A DNA stretch of 64,000 bases. Source: Pseudorasbora parva (Eukaryota; Chordata; Actinopteri; Cypriniformes; Gobionidae). Below the pieces are notes generated by a model, which did no database searches, was not told where the DNA came from, and saw nothing but the letters and a program-made list of their open reading frames with translations. The stretch is taken from assembly GCF_024679245.1 (NCBI RefSeq), contig NC_090182.1, forward strand, positions 36,660,047 through 36,724,046, read 5' to 3'. Of this stretch, positions 45,295-56,749 are shown piece after piece (the stretch's first letter is position 1; each line of letters begins with the position of its first letter). The translations under genes were made by a program, and so were the position numbers.

Positions 45295-47012
45295 TGTAGC
45301 GACTCAGGCGAATCAAACACACAATCGCCAGTTACATTTAACAAATATGTTTTGAAAGTTGTGCTCACTAGCATACCTTCCCCCAACACAACAGAGGGAG
45401 ATTCTTCAGTCACCCTGGAAACCATCTGATAAGATCTTTTTATGGCCCCCAAGAGAATTCGGCCACATGAAGTCTTATACACAAAGAGTTTAAGACACAG
45501 AGCTTTTGCCTCATATTATAGACAAACCATCTATAAATGAACATGCACCCCAGGACATTATATGTAAACACATAACTGTCTTGTAAAATGTTTATTCTGT
45601 ATGGTATTTTGCATCTTTTTATCTTTGTCTTAACAAATTACTAGTTCAGATAACCTCATATATGTCATGTCTCCTATCAAATTAATGCTCACTTCACGAC
45701 CTACACTTCCATGTATATCACTTATTCAGAAAATGCAGTGTGTGTTTGTTGCATTAATTATAGTATGAAGAACTCAGAGACCCACTGAGTCCAACTTTTA
45801 AACAAAGAGCTATAAATTCTGCTGAGGAATTTCCCGCCGGGAAATCCCAACACTCTCATTGGTTAAGTCTAACCCTGGAGGGTGGGACTATTTCCAGACC
45901 TTAAAAAGACCAGTGAAGACAGGCTCTTCCCTCTTCCTCTCTCTCTTCTCTCTCTGGCTGAACCAACACGTCATCGTGGCTGGCCCTTGAGCCAGGCCAC
46001 CAATGCAGGCCCTCCAAGCAGGCCCCAACTCTTCTCTTCTCTCCTCTTCTGGGAAAAACTCTCTGGCACTTAAGCCATGCCACCAATGCAGGCCCTCCAA
46101 GCAGGCCTCATCTCTTCCAAAAATCTTCTCTTCTACAATCCGATCTTCAAGAACACGAAGCATCGCTAAAGCAAACAGCCGCTTCCCTCCCAACCTCGGA
46201 AAGGACCGCCGAACACGCAGGAACATACGCACACAAGCGAGAAGCCAAAACGAAACCAAAAAGAATGCAAGTATTCTTATTCTTACTGCTGTAAAGAGGG
46301 TGTGTTATTCTCCCGTTGGGATAAATTAACTCCGTGAAGGTCGTATGTGGTGAACTGAAGGAAAGTTGTTTCTTACCCTCCCCCACTCTCTTTGTCTCTC
46401 TCTCTCTCCCTCTCTTTGTCTCTCTCTCTCTTTTATCTCTCTCTAACTTCAGTCTATTCATTATTCTCTTTTATGTATTCTTTCGTTAATATCTATACTT
46501 CTACTCTCTTGATGCATATTTAGTATGTACTTTCTGTGTGAATTGTAGTGTTATTTTTAGTCTGTGTTTATTAAACCTTCAAAAGACATTTAATGAGTTG
46601 AATCTGTTATTCTGCCACATACACAAAGTCAATGAAACTTGCGATCTAAACGTTACCTAACTGCTTATGCTACTATGTTAGTAAAGTAAACTGTATGACC
46701 ATTTGAAATATTGAACTTATCCTGATCAGTAAAGTTAATGTTTCTTATGCGCTCGTAAAGCAGTAATCCCTTTATTGAGAATTGATTTGAAAAGTCTATA
46801 ACTAATTTGCAGGACAAACTTAGTAGGATAATTTCAAGAAATTTCATAAAGGGTTACTTGTATTTAATTAAACAATTTTCCCTATCGGAAAATTTTAATA
46901 CGTAATGAACAACTGGCAAATTATATTCATAAATTCATGAATATTGAATATTAAATCCCTTTTGAATTAATTATTCCCCGAGACATTAAACTCATTAGTC
47001 GTTGTTGTTACA
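45295..47012 (+). repeat. 3' LTR
   Basis: Same sequence as the 5' LTR apart from an extra TTA near 45516, a C for T near 46181 and an A for G near 46966, as far as visual comparison shows. It ends GTTGTTGTTACA at 47012, followed by AAAG. Confidence 0.92.
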
Positions 47013-47510
47013 AAAGCATACCTGGTTCTTCTCATCTCTGGTGCCCATTTGACAGTATAGACGATGGAACTGCAGTCTCTTTTGCATAAGAGACAGCTGT
47101 CTCTTTTCTGCATACAACGGAGGAAATCCTGGTTCTGTTTTGGGTGTTTTGAACATTTTATGAGCTATGAGTTCTCAGCGGGTAAAAATTATCCCATATG
47201 TACACCCATAAAATAATCAGCGGACCCGGACTATATGTTTTGTTTTTGTTTTTTGGTCTGGACCAATCTAACCAAACTAATCGAACTACAAATGTGTAGG
47301 CACACTATATTGTCCATATCCAGAAAGGGAATAAAAACATCATCAAAGTAATCCATCCGTGACATCAGTTAGTTAGATCTGCTGTCGGACTAAATATAAA
47401 ATATCTTAAACTGTGTTCCGAAGATTAACGGAGATCTTACGGGTGTGAAACAACATTAGGGTGAGTCATTAATGACATAAATTTCATTTTTGGGTGAACT
47501 AACCCTTTAA

Positions 47511-47945
47511 TGTATTCTCTCATTCACCACTACAAAAGTTAACCCAACCATGAAGACTTCCGCTCTAAGAAATGTGAAAAGGGTCCATTGTTGCAAGTTA
47601 TATTGTGACCAACAGAGTTCAACAGCACTAGCGGCCTTGATTGACTATCGATGCTTTTTACAGAAACTATACTTCTGTTTATGTCTCTATGAAGCCCTTC
47701 TAAAACGTGCAATGTGCTCTGATTGGGTGACTGGACCAGGTATATATGATTGATCAACTTCTTCCAGGATGTTTTGGAACCCCAACCCCCCATAAACTAA
47801 CTAACTCAACCCTAAATAAACTCAACCCTGTTTATTTTATGTATTTATTGAGTGAAAATTATCTATGTAAGATTGTGACCAAAACTGGTACTGCAATTAC
47901 TGTACAGAGGTGTATCCCCTCTCCCCCTCCCCCCTGACTCAAGGT
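47511..47945. other. Unassigned DNA
   Basis: No supported gene or repeat. The CCCAACCCTAAATAAACTCAA-like part near 47780-47830 is low complexity. Confidence 0.4.
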
Positions 47946-48269
47946 TGCCATATAGGCTGCAGGATCCTGCAGGAACGTTTGTAGCTGCAGCTGTGGTACC
48001 TAGAGCAGATCTGGCAACCCGGATGCCGAAACACTACTGACTTTGTGATTGTTTGATAGGTGGAGAGTGGAGCTTCAGGCCAAAACACAACATGTCAACA
48101 TCAACATCAGTTGAGGGCTGCAAAAACAATTTTTAAATGACAATATCTAAGGACTACTGTTGTCAGCGATATAAGTTTTTGAAATTAACGTGATTTATTA
48201 ATGTCTAATAACATTTCAAGGCCATTTTATGATGAATTGAAATACATTTCTTACATACGGTTCCTTTAA
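47946..48269. repeat. TTAA-type repeat fragment
   Basis: The right end TTACATACGGTTCCTTTAA looks like the inverted end of a TTAAAGGAACCGTATGTAA-type fish element. The left boundary near GGTTGCCATATAGG is uncertain. Confidence 0.4.
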
Positions 48270-49431
48270 ATAGAAAAAATTGCGATGTGTACATTCCCAG
48301 AAGAAAACTCAAGACTACAATTGAAGTGTTTCAGGGAGTTCAGAAACAGTGCTTACTGAAATTGTTAATAACTTCCTTTGGAATGACGTTGTGCTTTAGG
48401 TCTTTTTCATAAGCAGCAAGATAGAAAAAAAATGCAAATGTAAAAAAGCATAATAGAACCTCTTTAAAGGTTTGATTGGAACCATTAAGGTTGGTTAATT
48501 TTGAAACTTTAAAACATCACTGAAAGGCACTTGAAACAATGTGTGCTGAGATTGTGTAACATTACGTTTAAGACTCTATGATGCTCAACCATTAACCCCC
48601 CACCCCCCACCCCAAATAGACATTTTTCCCCTTTTCTCATACAAATATTTTCAGTAGCTCATTTATCACTTTGACAGCTGTACATTCATCCTAGTGACTC
48701 AGACAGTGGGAGAGCATCTGTGCCTCCCCGTCAGGACATGAATAGCCTGAAATAAAGCTGAAAAAAATAGCTTGTACCTTATTCAACAACCTTGATAAAT
48801 AAATAAAGATTGAGTCTCTCAGAGTCATGCACACCTTCATGTTCTGTCATCGCCGGTGATTTACACTCAAATGTTGAATTGGACCTGGCATGTGACATCA
48901 AATTTTAAAGGCCTTGTAAGTGATCTCACTGTACACAACCCCCGTTTTATTGACAGGATTAAAATTGCATGGCCCACATGTTGAAATATGTGCTGCACTG
49001 AAATCTGATCTTGATGGACACGGCAGCACCATATCTATAACCTCATTGTGTCCATGATGTATGCACTTGCCTGGCAGAATCAAAGAGACTATTTGTTTCC
49101 CTGTCATTCTGTCATGATCCAACATATAAGCACTATTCATTTGGGATTTACAGTAAAAAAAAAAGGGCCCTCATTCTCCATTGTTAAAAGCACACTGAAG
49201 CAGAACAAATATTTTGACTATAAGTCTTAAAGAACTATACATTTCCTGGGGCTATTTAAAAAATACTAATAACAGTGAACACTTGAGCAATCAAACAAAT
49301 AAGAAATGGAAAGGAATCAACTAGAGTGAAAAAAAATCGGTGGCTCACCTGGTTAGGAGTTTGCCCCTGCTGGTAGACTACACCATTGTACACTACACTA
49401 CAAAATTGCAGACAAAAAGTCAATTTTTTTA
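48270..49431. other. Unassigned DNA, 1.2 kb
   Basis: No supported gene. A C-rich stretch at 48594-48613 and small frames near 48898-49230 show no motifs. Confidence 0.4.
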
Positions 49432-49644
49432 GGTAACACTTTAGTATGAGGAACACATATTCACTGTTAACTACAACTTTTGCCTTAATAAACACCTAAT
49501 TTACTGCTTATTAATATCTAGTAAAGTAGTTTTTGTAGCATTTAAGTTTAGGTATTCGGTAGGATTAATGGATGTAGAATATGGTCATGCAGAATAAGGT
49601 ATTGATATATATAGCTCAGGTACTATCTTCTAGGTCATTCCTTC

Positions 49645-49719
<75 letters not shown>

Positions 49720-49817
49720 TTTATAAGTACTAATAAACAGCCAATAATCTAGTAATATGCATGCTAATAAGAAACTAGTTAATAGTTAATAACTGAACCT
49801 TAATATAAAGGGTTACC
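49432..49817. repeat. MITE (GGTAACACTTTA ends) with (AT)n expansion
   Basis: Starts GGTAACACTTTAGTATGAGG and ends ATATAAAGGGTTACC. Its arms resemble those of 25915-26537 (GTCATGCAGAATAAGG, AGTACTAATAAACAGCCAAT). A TA repeat of about 33 units (49651-49716) occupies the interior. Confidence 0.8.
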
Positions 49818-51444
49818 ATTTTTTTTTTCTCAATTTAAGAATAAAGTTAAGAATATATTACACATAATTTTTATTGGATGTGCAAAAGTACTCTGAAGTG
49901 ACACCATGATCGATAATATTAACAATGATCAGTCATGATTATGTGTGACTTTTTGCCGAATTCGAAGTCACATCTCAATTTTTATCTTAGAGCAGTTGCA
50001 ACATAATTTGAAGCAGATATGAGAGGAGGCACACAAAGAGAGGAAAAAAGGAGTGCAAAAAATGCAACAGACCACGTAAGACAGGCTCTTTACAAATAGG
50101 CGGCTCTTCACACTAAGTGCAAGTAGCAATATATTCTATTTACACTAAGTAAAATAGCAGCATGTCTCAGCGAACTACTGTTTAGACAAGTTAGATGATG
50201 TTTATACTTAATAGTGGCAGATACTCTTTGCACCAAAGTGTTGTACATTAAATAGTATGCAATAATAACAGAGTGTAAATGATTATATTTGTTACAATAG
50301 TATAACATATGCCACCTTAAATAATGATAATAAAGCTCCCTCTAAACCAACCCTTACCAATAAACACGATGAACGATAAATTTTTGAATATTTTCTTAAT
50401 TTTCATTGAAAATAAATTCCTTTCTGATCTAAACAGGAAAAAAAGCACTATATACTGTAAATAAAGGTGACTTGACTTGTCTTTAAATTTAGCCATCATG
50501 TTACTATCAAAGGCCTGTTACCATATGATAAAGCCTTCTAAAGCACACTGATCATATGGACAAAACAGGTTTCCAGTTGTGGCAATTCACGTCACCAAAA
50601 CGCAGACAAAATCATCAGATTACAGCATACGTCACTCAGACATTCCATGACCCGACAAGCGACAGGCGCAACACACTGATCCGACAACCCAACAGTGTTT
50701 GTTGCGGTTGTCTCTCGGTGCAATGTGAATGGCCTTTATTTCTCTGCATTCGCACCCTCAACACGCATCTTACACCATCAACAATCCATCGGAGCTTTGG
50801 TGTGAAGGCCCAACCACACCAGTCAGACAATGGTGCATGAACATGATAAAATGTACCGTACTGTAAAATAGATTCAATACAGCACAATGGGCAGATTAGA
50901 TTAACTGGATCCCACTCAGGCTTTGATTTGCCAATGCCTAGTGAAAAATGAAGAGTTTTGTATCTGATGGGCCCTTTCCAGATTTTAAATCTTCTCTTTA
51001 ACCTTCTGAACGCCTAACTCAATACCACCAAGACCAGACAGTTACTCAGGACACATTGCGAAACAAATGGGAACAGATTGTATGCCATTCATGGCCAATT
51101 AAAAGATTTGAAGCAAATATGTTGCCTAGAGAACCTGCAGTTGGGGGATTGTAACTATTGCCTCATTTATACCGATGCACGGATGGATTGAGGCTAGCTG
51201 TGCTTTGCATGACAGTAATGACTGCTCATGTCTAGTTGGCATTCAGCAGCAAGTAGTTGTCATGGCACCACTTTGATCACATCCACGTTCTCTTTTCTGT
51301 ATGATGTATCGTCATTGTAGTTGATTAATCCCATTACACTAATGTCAGCAGGAAATGTGTTGATGTGGCTTTTACAGTGTATCGCAAAAATGTGATGTTG
51401 ATTTAAATGAGGTAAAGGGTTGGATAATAGCTTAGCACAACACA
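49818..51444. other. Unassigned DNA, 1.6 kb
   Basis: No supported gene or RNA. A GTGCAAGTAGCAATATATT/ACACTAAGT repetition near 50110-50150 is minor. 50560-50830 is GC-richer and may be an unrecognised repeat. Confidence 0.4.
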
Positions 51445-52635
51445 TACACTCACCTAAAGGATTATTAGGAACAGCTGTTCAATTTCTCATAAATGCAATT
51501 ATCTAATCAATCAATCACATGGCAGTTGCTTCAATGCATTTAGGGGTGTGGTCCTGGTCAAGACAATCTCCTGAACTCCAAACTGAATGTCAAAATGGGA
51601 AAGAAAGGTGATTTAAGCAATTTTGAGTGTGGCATGGTTGTTGGTGCCAGACAGGCTGGCCTGAGTATTTCACAATCTGCTCAGTTACTGGGATTTTCAT
51701 GCACAACCATTTCTAGGGTTTCAAAGAATGGTGTGAAAAGAGAAAAGCATCCAGTATGCGGCAGTCCTGTGGGTGAAAATGCCTTGTTGATGCTAGAGGT
51801 CAGAGGAGAATGGGCCGACTGATTCAAGCTGATAGAAGAGCAACTTTGACTGAAATAACCACTCGTTACAACCGAGGTATGCAGCAAAGCATTTATGAAG
51901 CCACAACATGCACATCCTTGAGGCGGATGGGCTACAACAGCAGAAGACCCCACCGGGTACCACTCATCTCCACTACAAATAGGAAAAAGAGGATACAATT
52001 TGCACAAGCTCACCAAAATTGGACAGCTGACGACTGGAAAAATGTTGCCTGGTAGATGGTAGAGTCATAATTTGGCATAAACAGAATGAGAACATGGATC
52101 TATCATGCCTTGTTACCACTGTGCAGGCTGGTGGTGGTGGTGTTATGGTGTGGGGGATGTTTTCATGGCACACTTTAGGCCCCTTAGTGCCAAATGGGCA
52201 TTGTTTAAATGCCACGGCCTAACTAAGCATTGTTTCTAACCATGTTCATCCCTTTATGATCACCATGTACCCATCCTCTGATGACTACTTCCAGCAGGAT
52301 AATGCACCATGTCACGAAGCACAAATTATTTCAAATTGGATTATTGAACATGACAATGAGTCATGTACTAAAATGGCCCCCACAGTCACGTGATCTCAAC
52401 CTAATTGAGCATCTTTGGGATGTGGTGGAACGGGAGCTTCGTGCCCTGGATGTGCATCCCACAAATCTCCATCAACTGCAAGATGCTATCCTATCAATAT
52501 GGGCCAACATTTCTAAAGAATGCTTTCAGCACCTTGTTCAATCAATGCCACGTAAAATTAAGGCAGTCCTGAAGGCGAAAGGGGGTCAAACACAGTATTA
52601 GTATGGTGTTCCTAATAATCCTTTAGGTGAGTATA
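51445..52635 (+). mobile_element. Complete-length Tc1-like element
   Basis: Inverted repeats of 27 bp: left CACTCACCTAAAGGATTATT... at 51447-51473 and its inverse at 52607-52633, differing only at the outermost base. TA dinucleotides flank both sides. At 1.19 kb it is near full length for this lineage, which is widespread in fish. The transposase is broken, so it is not autonomous. Confidence 0.92.
51595..52601 (+). pseudogene. Tc1-like transposase, frameshifted
   Basis: Part 1 (51595-51822): M-G-K-K-G-D-L-S-N-F-E-C-G and L-S-I-S-Q-S-A-Q-L-L-G-F, the first helix-turn-helix. Part 2 (51810-52055, +1 frame): M-G-R-L-I-Q-A-D-R-R-A-T, the second HTH region, up to W-T-A-D-D-W-K-N-V-A-W, where a TAG replaces the codon just before the first catalytic D. 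Part 3 (52281-52601) covers the last third. The D of the F-Q-Q-D-N-A-P-C-H box near 52295 is in a different frame from W-P-P-Q-S-R-D-L-N-L-I-E-H-L-W, which holds the third acidic residue. At least two frameshifts and one stop inactivate it. A functional copy would cut and paste the element at TA sites. Confidence 0.9.
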
Positions 52636-53480
52636 TAATCGTTTGTAAAGGTTTTCTACATTTCCATTTGAAATGTATATGCCATTTCTACATTTCAGGT
52701 ATACTGTGCACTGTCCATGGTGCTGAAGTGGCTTGCATAATTAGACACCGTTTAGAAGTGCTAAAGGATGCTTTGTAAATATAGATATATAGGCATGCGG
52801 ACACATCTTCTGTCTCTCACTTTCCATCATTTCTCTGTGCTCACACATTTCGGGAAACCATTTAGAGCGTGTTCAAGGGTGTCTGACAGAGTGAAAATGG
52901 TAAGTGTGCAGACAACAGAGCAAAACGTAGTCAAACATCTTTATAAAAGGTGTGTGAGGCACTTTTGAATAGCAGCTTAACTAGCTTTCAAATTAATTTG
53001 GTGCAGAGCTCCATTAGAGTCAAGGGCAAGCTCTGGAAAATAAATAAATAATAAATTAACAGAGGCAAACAGCACCATAAATTTTCACTCTAATAATGCT
53101 TTACTCCACTGGGCATTATGCCAAAGGGTAACATATATTCTTTTGCTGAGCGAACACCCTTCATATCGCTTTATTTTATTGTACCTGTACACAGCTGGCC
53201 AAATTCTGACTTGCAGTTTTCATCCAATTCCACAGTTAAATGCTTAGCCTGAATTTGGACCCTTTTAAGGTTTAGTGAGCATATATAGTGACCATTTAGA
53301 AATGTGCAAATATGTAACAGTGATTCATTATCAGAAGCAACAGGAAATCTTTGATTACTTCAAATTCAAGTTATTTTAATTCAATTCAGTTGTACATATA
53401 GTAAGATGAATACGTTTACCTAGAATCTAAACTGTTTCAGATAATATGTTTCACACAGCAACATCTAAATTATTCTAAAA
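52636..53480. other. Unassigned DNA
   Basis: No supported feature. Confidence 0.4.
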
Positions 53481-53745
53481 TTACCCCCCATGATTTACTC
53501 ACCCTCAAGTCATCTTAGGTGTATATGCCATTCTTATTTCAGACAAATATAGACAGTTTTATTAAAATAACTAAAATTATATAAAGTTATTCAAGGACTG
53601 AAATGAATCCATTCACCACCTTCCCTATTTAACTTACGGAAAAAGCATAACTGCCACAACGAATCACTAGAACGTAGCGTAAGCATTTGGAACTGCAAGA
53701 GGCGTTACACTTTCTGCGTAAAGTGAATATGGAAGACAGTCCACC

Positions 53746-54111
53746 CAACCCGATCACACATAAATGCGTATAAATAGTACGAGTGTGCAATGTCGTGGAA
53801 TGTATACGCCAAAACTCATTTTGGCGTGCATATGATACGCTGTTTTTCGCGTGCATATGATACGCACTTTATGGCGTATATATGACACGCGCTTGGGTAG
53901 GTTTAGGGTAGTTGGGCGTATATATGACACGCGCTTGGGTAGGTTTAGGGTGGTGGGGTGGGGGGTTCGTATGTATAATACGCCATAAAATGCATATCAT
54001 ATGCACGCGAAAAACAGCGTGCCATAGACACGCCAAAATGAGTTTTGGCGTATACATTCCACGACATTGCACACTTGTACTATTTATACGCATTTTTGTG
54101 AGAATACCCTG
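53746..54111. mobile_element. Palindromic MITE, family P (copy 3), with target duplication
   Basis: Ends CAACCCGATCACAC and the inverse of CAGGGTATTCTCAC. It is flanked by GTCCACC on both sides (53739-53745 and 54112-54118). Copy A of family T has a single equivalent site here (complement of CCACCAGACCATCTTCC near 21335), confirming the insertion. Nearly identical to copy 2 at 26698. Confidence 0.88.
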
Positions 54112-54587
54112 GTCCACCAGAAGCTAGATATTTTACTTTATAAAGTTTTAACTATGGATATTTTTCTTACACAAACCCATCAATTTGCTTCACAAGGCCA
54201 TCAGTAACCCCCCGAGCCGTGTGGATTATTTTCATAATGGATTGATGCACTTTTGTGGACTTCAAATTTTGGGCTGCCATTCAATGCCATTATAAAGCTT
54301 TTTTAAAAGCTTCACTATTTTGCATTAAGAGCATGTGTTTATTTTAAGATGGAAGAATGCAGTTTTACAGATGCTAGCAACATGGCTTTCAAATGAAAGA
54401 TATCAAAGAGCACACCCAAGAGTCTTTGATATCAAAGAGCACACCCAGGTTACTCAGCCATCGAGTGTTATACAGTATTCTAGGTTACTACGTGCAGAGG
54501 TTTTTTTGTCCAATAATTAGAAATTCCGTTTTTTTCAGAATTAAGTTGTAGGAAATTACTAGTTATCCAATCAGCATTCCGTCAATC

Positions 54588-54860
54588 TTATGAATTTGTA
54601 AGTTTTGTCAGGGCGTAAAGAAATATAGAGCTGAGTATCATCAGCATAAAAGTGAAAACTAGCATGTACAGGGTAAAAAGCAATGGTCCCATAACTGAGT
54701 ATTGTGGTACTCCAAACTTACCTTGTGATCGGTGTGACATCTCTTCGTTTACTGCTACAAACTTATAGCAATCAGATAAGTATGACTTAATAAACCATGC
54801 CAATGCAGTTCCACTAATGCTAACATAATTAGTATGAAAGATGAATGTCATATACACCTA
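54588..54860 (-). pseudogene. L2-like LINE reverse-transcriptase fragment
   Basis: The minus strand reads S-I-S-G-T-A-L-A-W-F-I-K-S-Y-L-S-D, then F-V-A-V-N-E-E-M-S and G-V-P-Q-Y-S-V-M-G-P-L-L-F-T-L-Y-M. This is the RT palm motif with Q-G changed to Q-Y. The Y-A-D-D box does not follow in frame (F-T-F-M-L-M region). Sequence on to 54330 on the plus strand is probably the rest of the fragment. It lies inside MITE copy B. Confidence 0.8.
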
Positions 54861-54931
54861 GGATGGCTTAAGGGTATATTATGGTACATTTATGGGATCA
54901 TTTTAATTTTAAGGGTGAAATATTCCTTTAA

Positions 54932-56263
54932 ATTGTTTTATTTATATCAATGATATCACTTTGTATCTACCGGATTACATTGGGTTATACCAATTAGAAA
55001 TTTGAAAGATTTAGATCAGCCAAAAATATGACATTATAAGACTATTTTCACATTTTACATGTTTAATGTACAGTTACATTTTAATCCTTAGGGTAATGCA
55101 TTACAACTATAATTAATAATTATGGTGGATTTTTCTTCTTATGCAGATATTAATTAAGAGAAGAGTGTAATCTCCAGAGAGCCAGACCGTAGCTTGTATT
55201 CTTAAATTTGTGATGGGAGCCATGGGAAATAAATGGACTATATTTTACAGCATCCTCTCAGCTGGATGTGCTGCCGTGATGGTATTTATGGTGCAGTATT
55301 GCTGTAAAGCCGAAAAATGGGAACATTTATGAAGTGATGGTAGAAAGGGTTTTCATCCATCTCCTGCTGTGCTCACTATGCTTAATTTATATGATTGACA
55401 GTAATAACCCTTTTTTTGCCCTTTACTGACAGTGTCAGTCAGTTTTATGATCTTTGCCTACAAAGCACTGTTAATATGACAGGTTCAGTGAAGGCACTCC
55501 TTTTTTTCTTTTTTCTTTTTTTTCATAATAGTAGACATAAATACACAAATAATTATTTAATCAATAAAATAAATCCACTGTTGGAAAAGCTATATTATTT
55601 AATATTGTATGTTAGTGTGCTTATGGTGACATAAGCAAATAAATTTTAAGTTATGAAAACACAGCATTGGATGCATATTTCATCTTATTATTGTCCTCAG
55701 ACGTGTAACATTGTTTTGTTTTATTTTTGAGTCTGTAAACTCAAAATGACTTACTGTAAGTGTAATTTAAGTGAATTGAAAAGTGTTGCAATGTGACTGA
55801 AAAGGAAAAGAGAAATTCAGAGAACCGAAACTGTTCCATAAGAAGCAGCTTATGGACAGTTACGAAGAGCATTGAAAACAGCCGAAGAGGAGCAGAAAAG
55901 AAGAGAGCTTGTGACGAGTGCATGCTGAAAGCCAAGCGGGTACAAAAGAGGATAGAAAGCTCTTTTCTTAAAAGATTAACGATGCAGTGAGTGTCCGATT
56001 GCATAAGTGTCTTCTAAGAGAAAAGGATTACCGTGACTAAAGAGAGATATGAGGGAAAGAAGACGGGAAATCGTAAAGCACGTCGGTGACTAGTTGATGG
56101 CACTGAATACTGACTTAAATTCAGATAAATGTAATCTTGCGTGTTAATGAGACGATTTGGAATGTAACTTTTTTTTTTTGTTAATTCATATTATGTATTG
56201 TAAGGCTGATTAGCGTGTGTAGCTCATATGTGTACTTAAAGTGAGCACATTGTGCATACATAC
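54932..56263. other. Unassigned DNA, 1.3 kb
   Basis: No recognised repeat ends. A Lys/Arg-rich 65-codon frame at 55793-55990 has no known motif. It is one of the repeat-poor stretches of the window. Confidence 0.4.
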
Positions 56264-56500
56264 TTAAAGGGTTAGTTCACCAAAAAACGAAAATTCTGGC
56301 AATAATTGTAAGACCCGTAAGAACTCTGCTCATCTTCGGAACACAAATGAAGATATTTTTGTTGAAATCCGATAGCTCAGAAAGGCTTTCATTGACACCA
56401 ATGTCATTTCCTCTCTCAAGACCCATAAAAGGCACTAAATATGTCATTACAAAGTCCAAAAATAACCCTTTCCACGCCTTTTCAGTGCTATTTTTTTTCA
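56264..56500 (+). repeat. TTAA MITE fragment
   Basis: TTAAAGGGTTAGTTCACCAA at the left, then AAGACCCGTAAGAACTCTG and CATCTTCGGAACACAAATGA, as in the family R elements. The right end is missing. Confidence 0.65.
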
Positions 56501-56749
56501 CTGCATGTCTTTAGTAAATACTGACATTAGCTATAGTTTGTTTTGTTTTTATTTTTACACTAAAAGAGGTTAGTAAATCTTCCACTTAAACTGCTAATTC
56601 AAGCTAAATATCTAACTTCAATCAAATTAACTAAAGTATATCTGTTGGATAACCATTCTAATCTATCCTGAAACTGGAATTAAATGGGTGTAAAAGCAAC
56701 ACTGTAAAACAATCAAGATTGTAACAAGTTGAATATAGAATAGTGAAAG

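Larger units (their letters stand above)
36916..47012 (+). mobile_element. 10.1-kb LTR retrotransposon, RT-less, recently inserted
   Basis: Two LTRs of about 1.7 kb (TG...CA ends) enclose a 2.2-kb leader, one long gag-protease-integrase frame and a 3' noncoding part ending in a polypurine tract. AAAG lies directly outside both LTRs (36912-36915 and 47013-47016), a 4-bp target duplication. By eye the LTRs differ by two substitutions and one 3-base indel. The protein and PPT suggest the Ty3 side of LTR elements. RT and RNase H are absent, so movement must have relied on a helper. Confidence 0.9.
36157..47306. mobile_element. DNA transposon remnant hosting the LTR element
   Basis: The left end GGGTGCGTTCACACTTGTCA (36157) and right end ACAAATGTGTAGGCACAC (near 47289-47306) are inverted relatives. 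Left (36157-36560) and right (47017-47306) segments are otherwise non-coding, with GGTTCG/CGAACC inverted motifs. It sits in the family R MITE and is interrupted by 36916-47012. Superfamily not assigned. Confidence 0.6.
36019..47510. mobile_element. TTAA-flanked MITE, family R (copy 2), split by an 11-kb insertion
   Basis: The left piece 36019-36156 starts TTAAATGGTTAGTTCACCC and the right piece about 47307-47510 ends GGGTGAACTAACCCTTTAA. The two pieces match the two halves of the family member at 32937-33817 (GTCGTTTCACACCCGTAAGA on the left, TCTTACGGGTGTGAAACAAC on the right). Everything between is a later insertion. Confidence 0.8.
53481..54931. mobile_element. TTAA MITE, family T (copy B), with two insertions
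   Basis: The left part 53481-53745 (ATGATTTACTCACCCTCAAG start), a middle part 54112-54320 and the right end at about 54840-54931 (GGATGGCTTAAGGG ... ATATTCCTTTAA). The middle and right parts are an inverted match to 21040-21350. A family P MITE (53746-54111) and a LINE fragment (about 54320-54840) interrupt it. Confidence 0.65.

Noticed and set aside
49340..49390. tRNA-like SINE head (GGTGGCTCACCTGGTTAGG)
   Set aside because: Only a partial A-box-like match and no B box at the right distance, so not called.
55793..55990. Lys/Arg-rich 65-codon frame
   Set aside because: Suggestive composition, but no domain, splice context or relatives visible. Purine-rich DNA gives such frames by chance.
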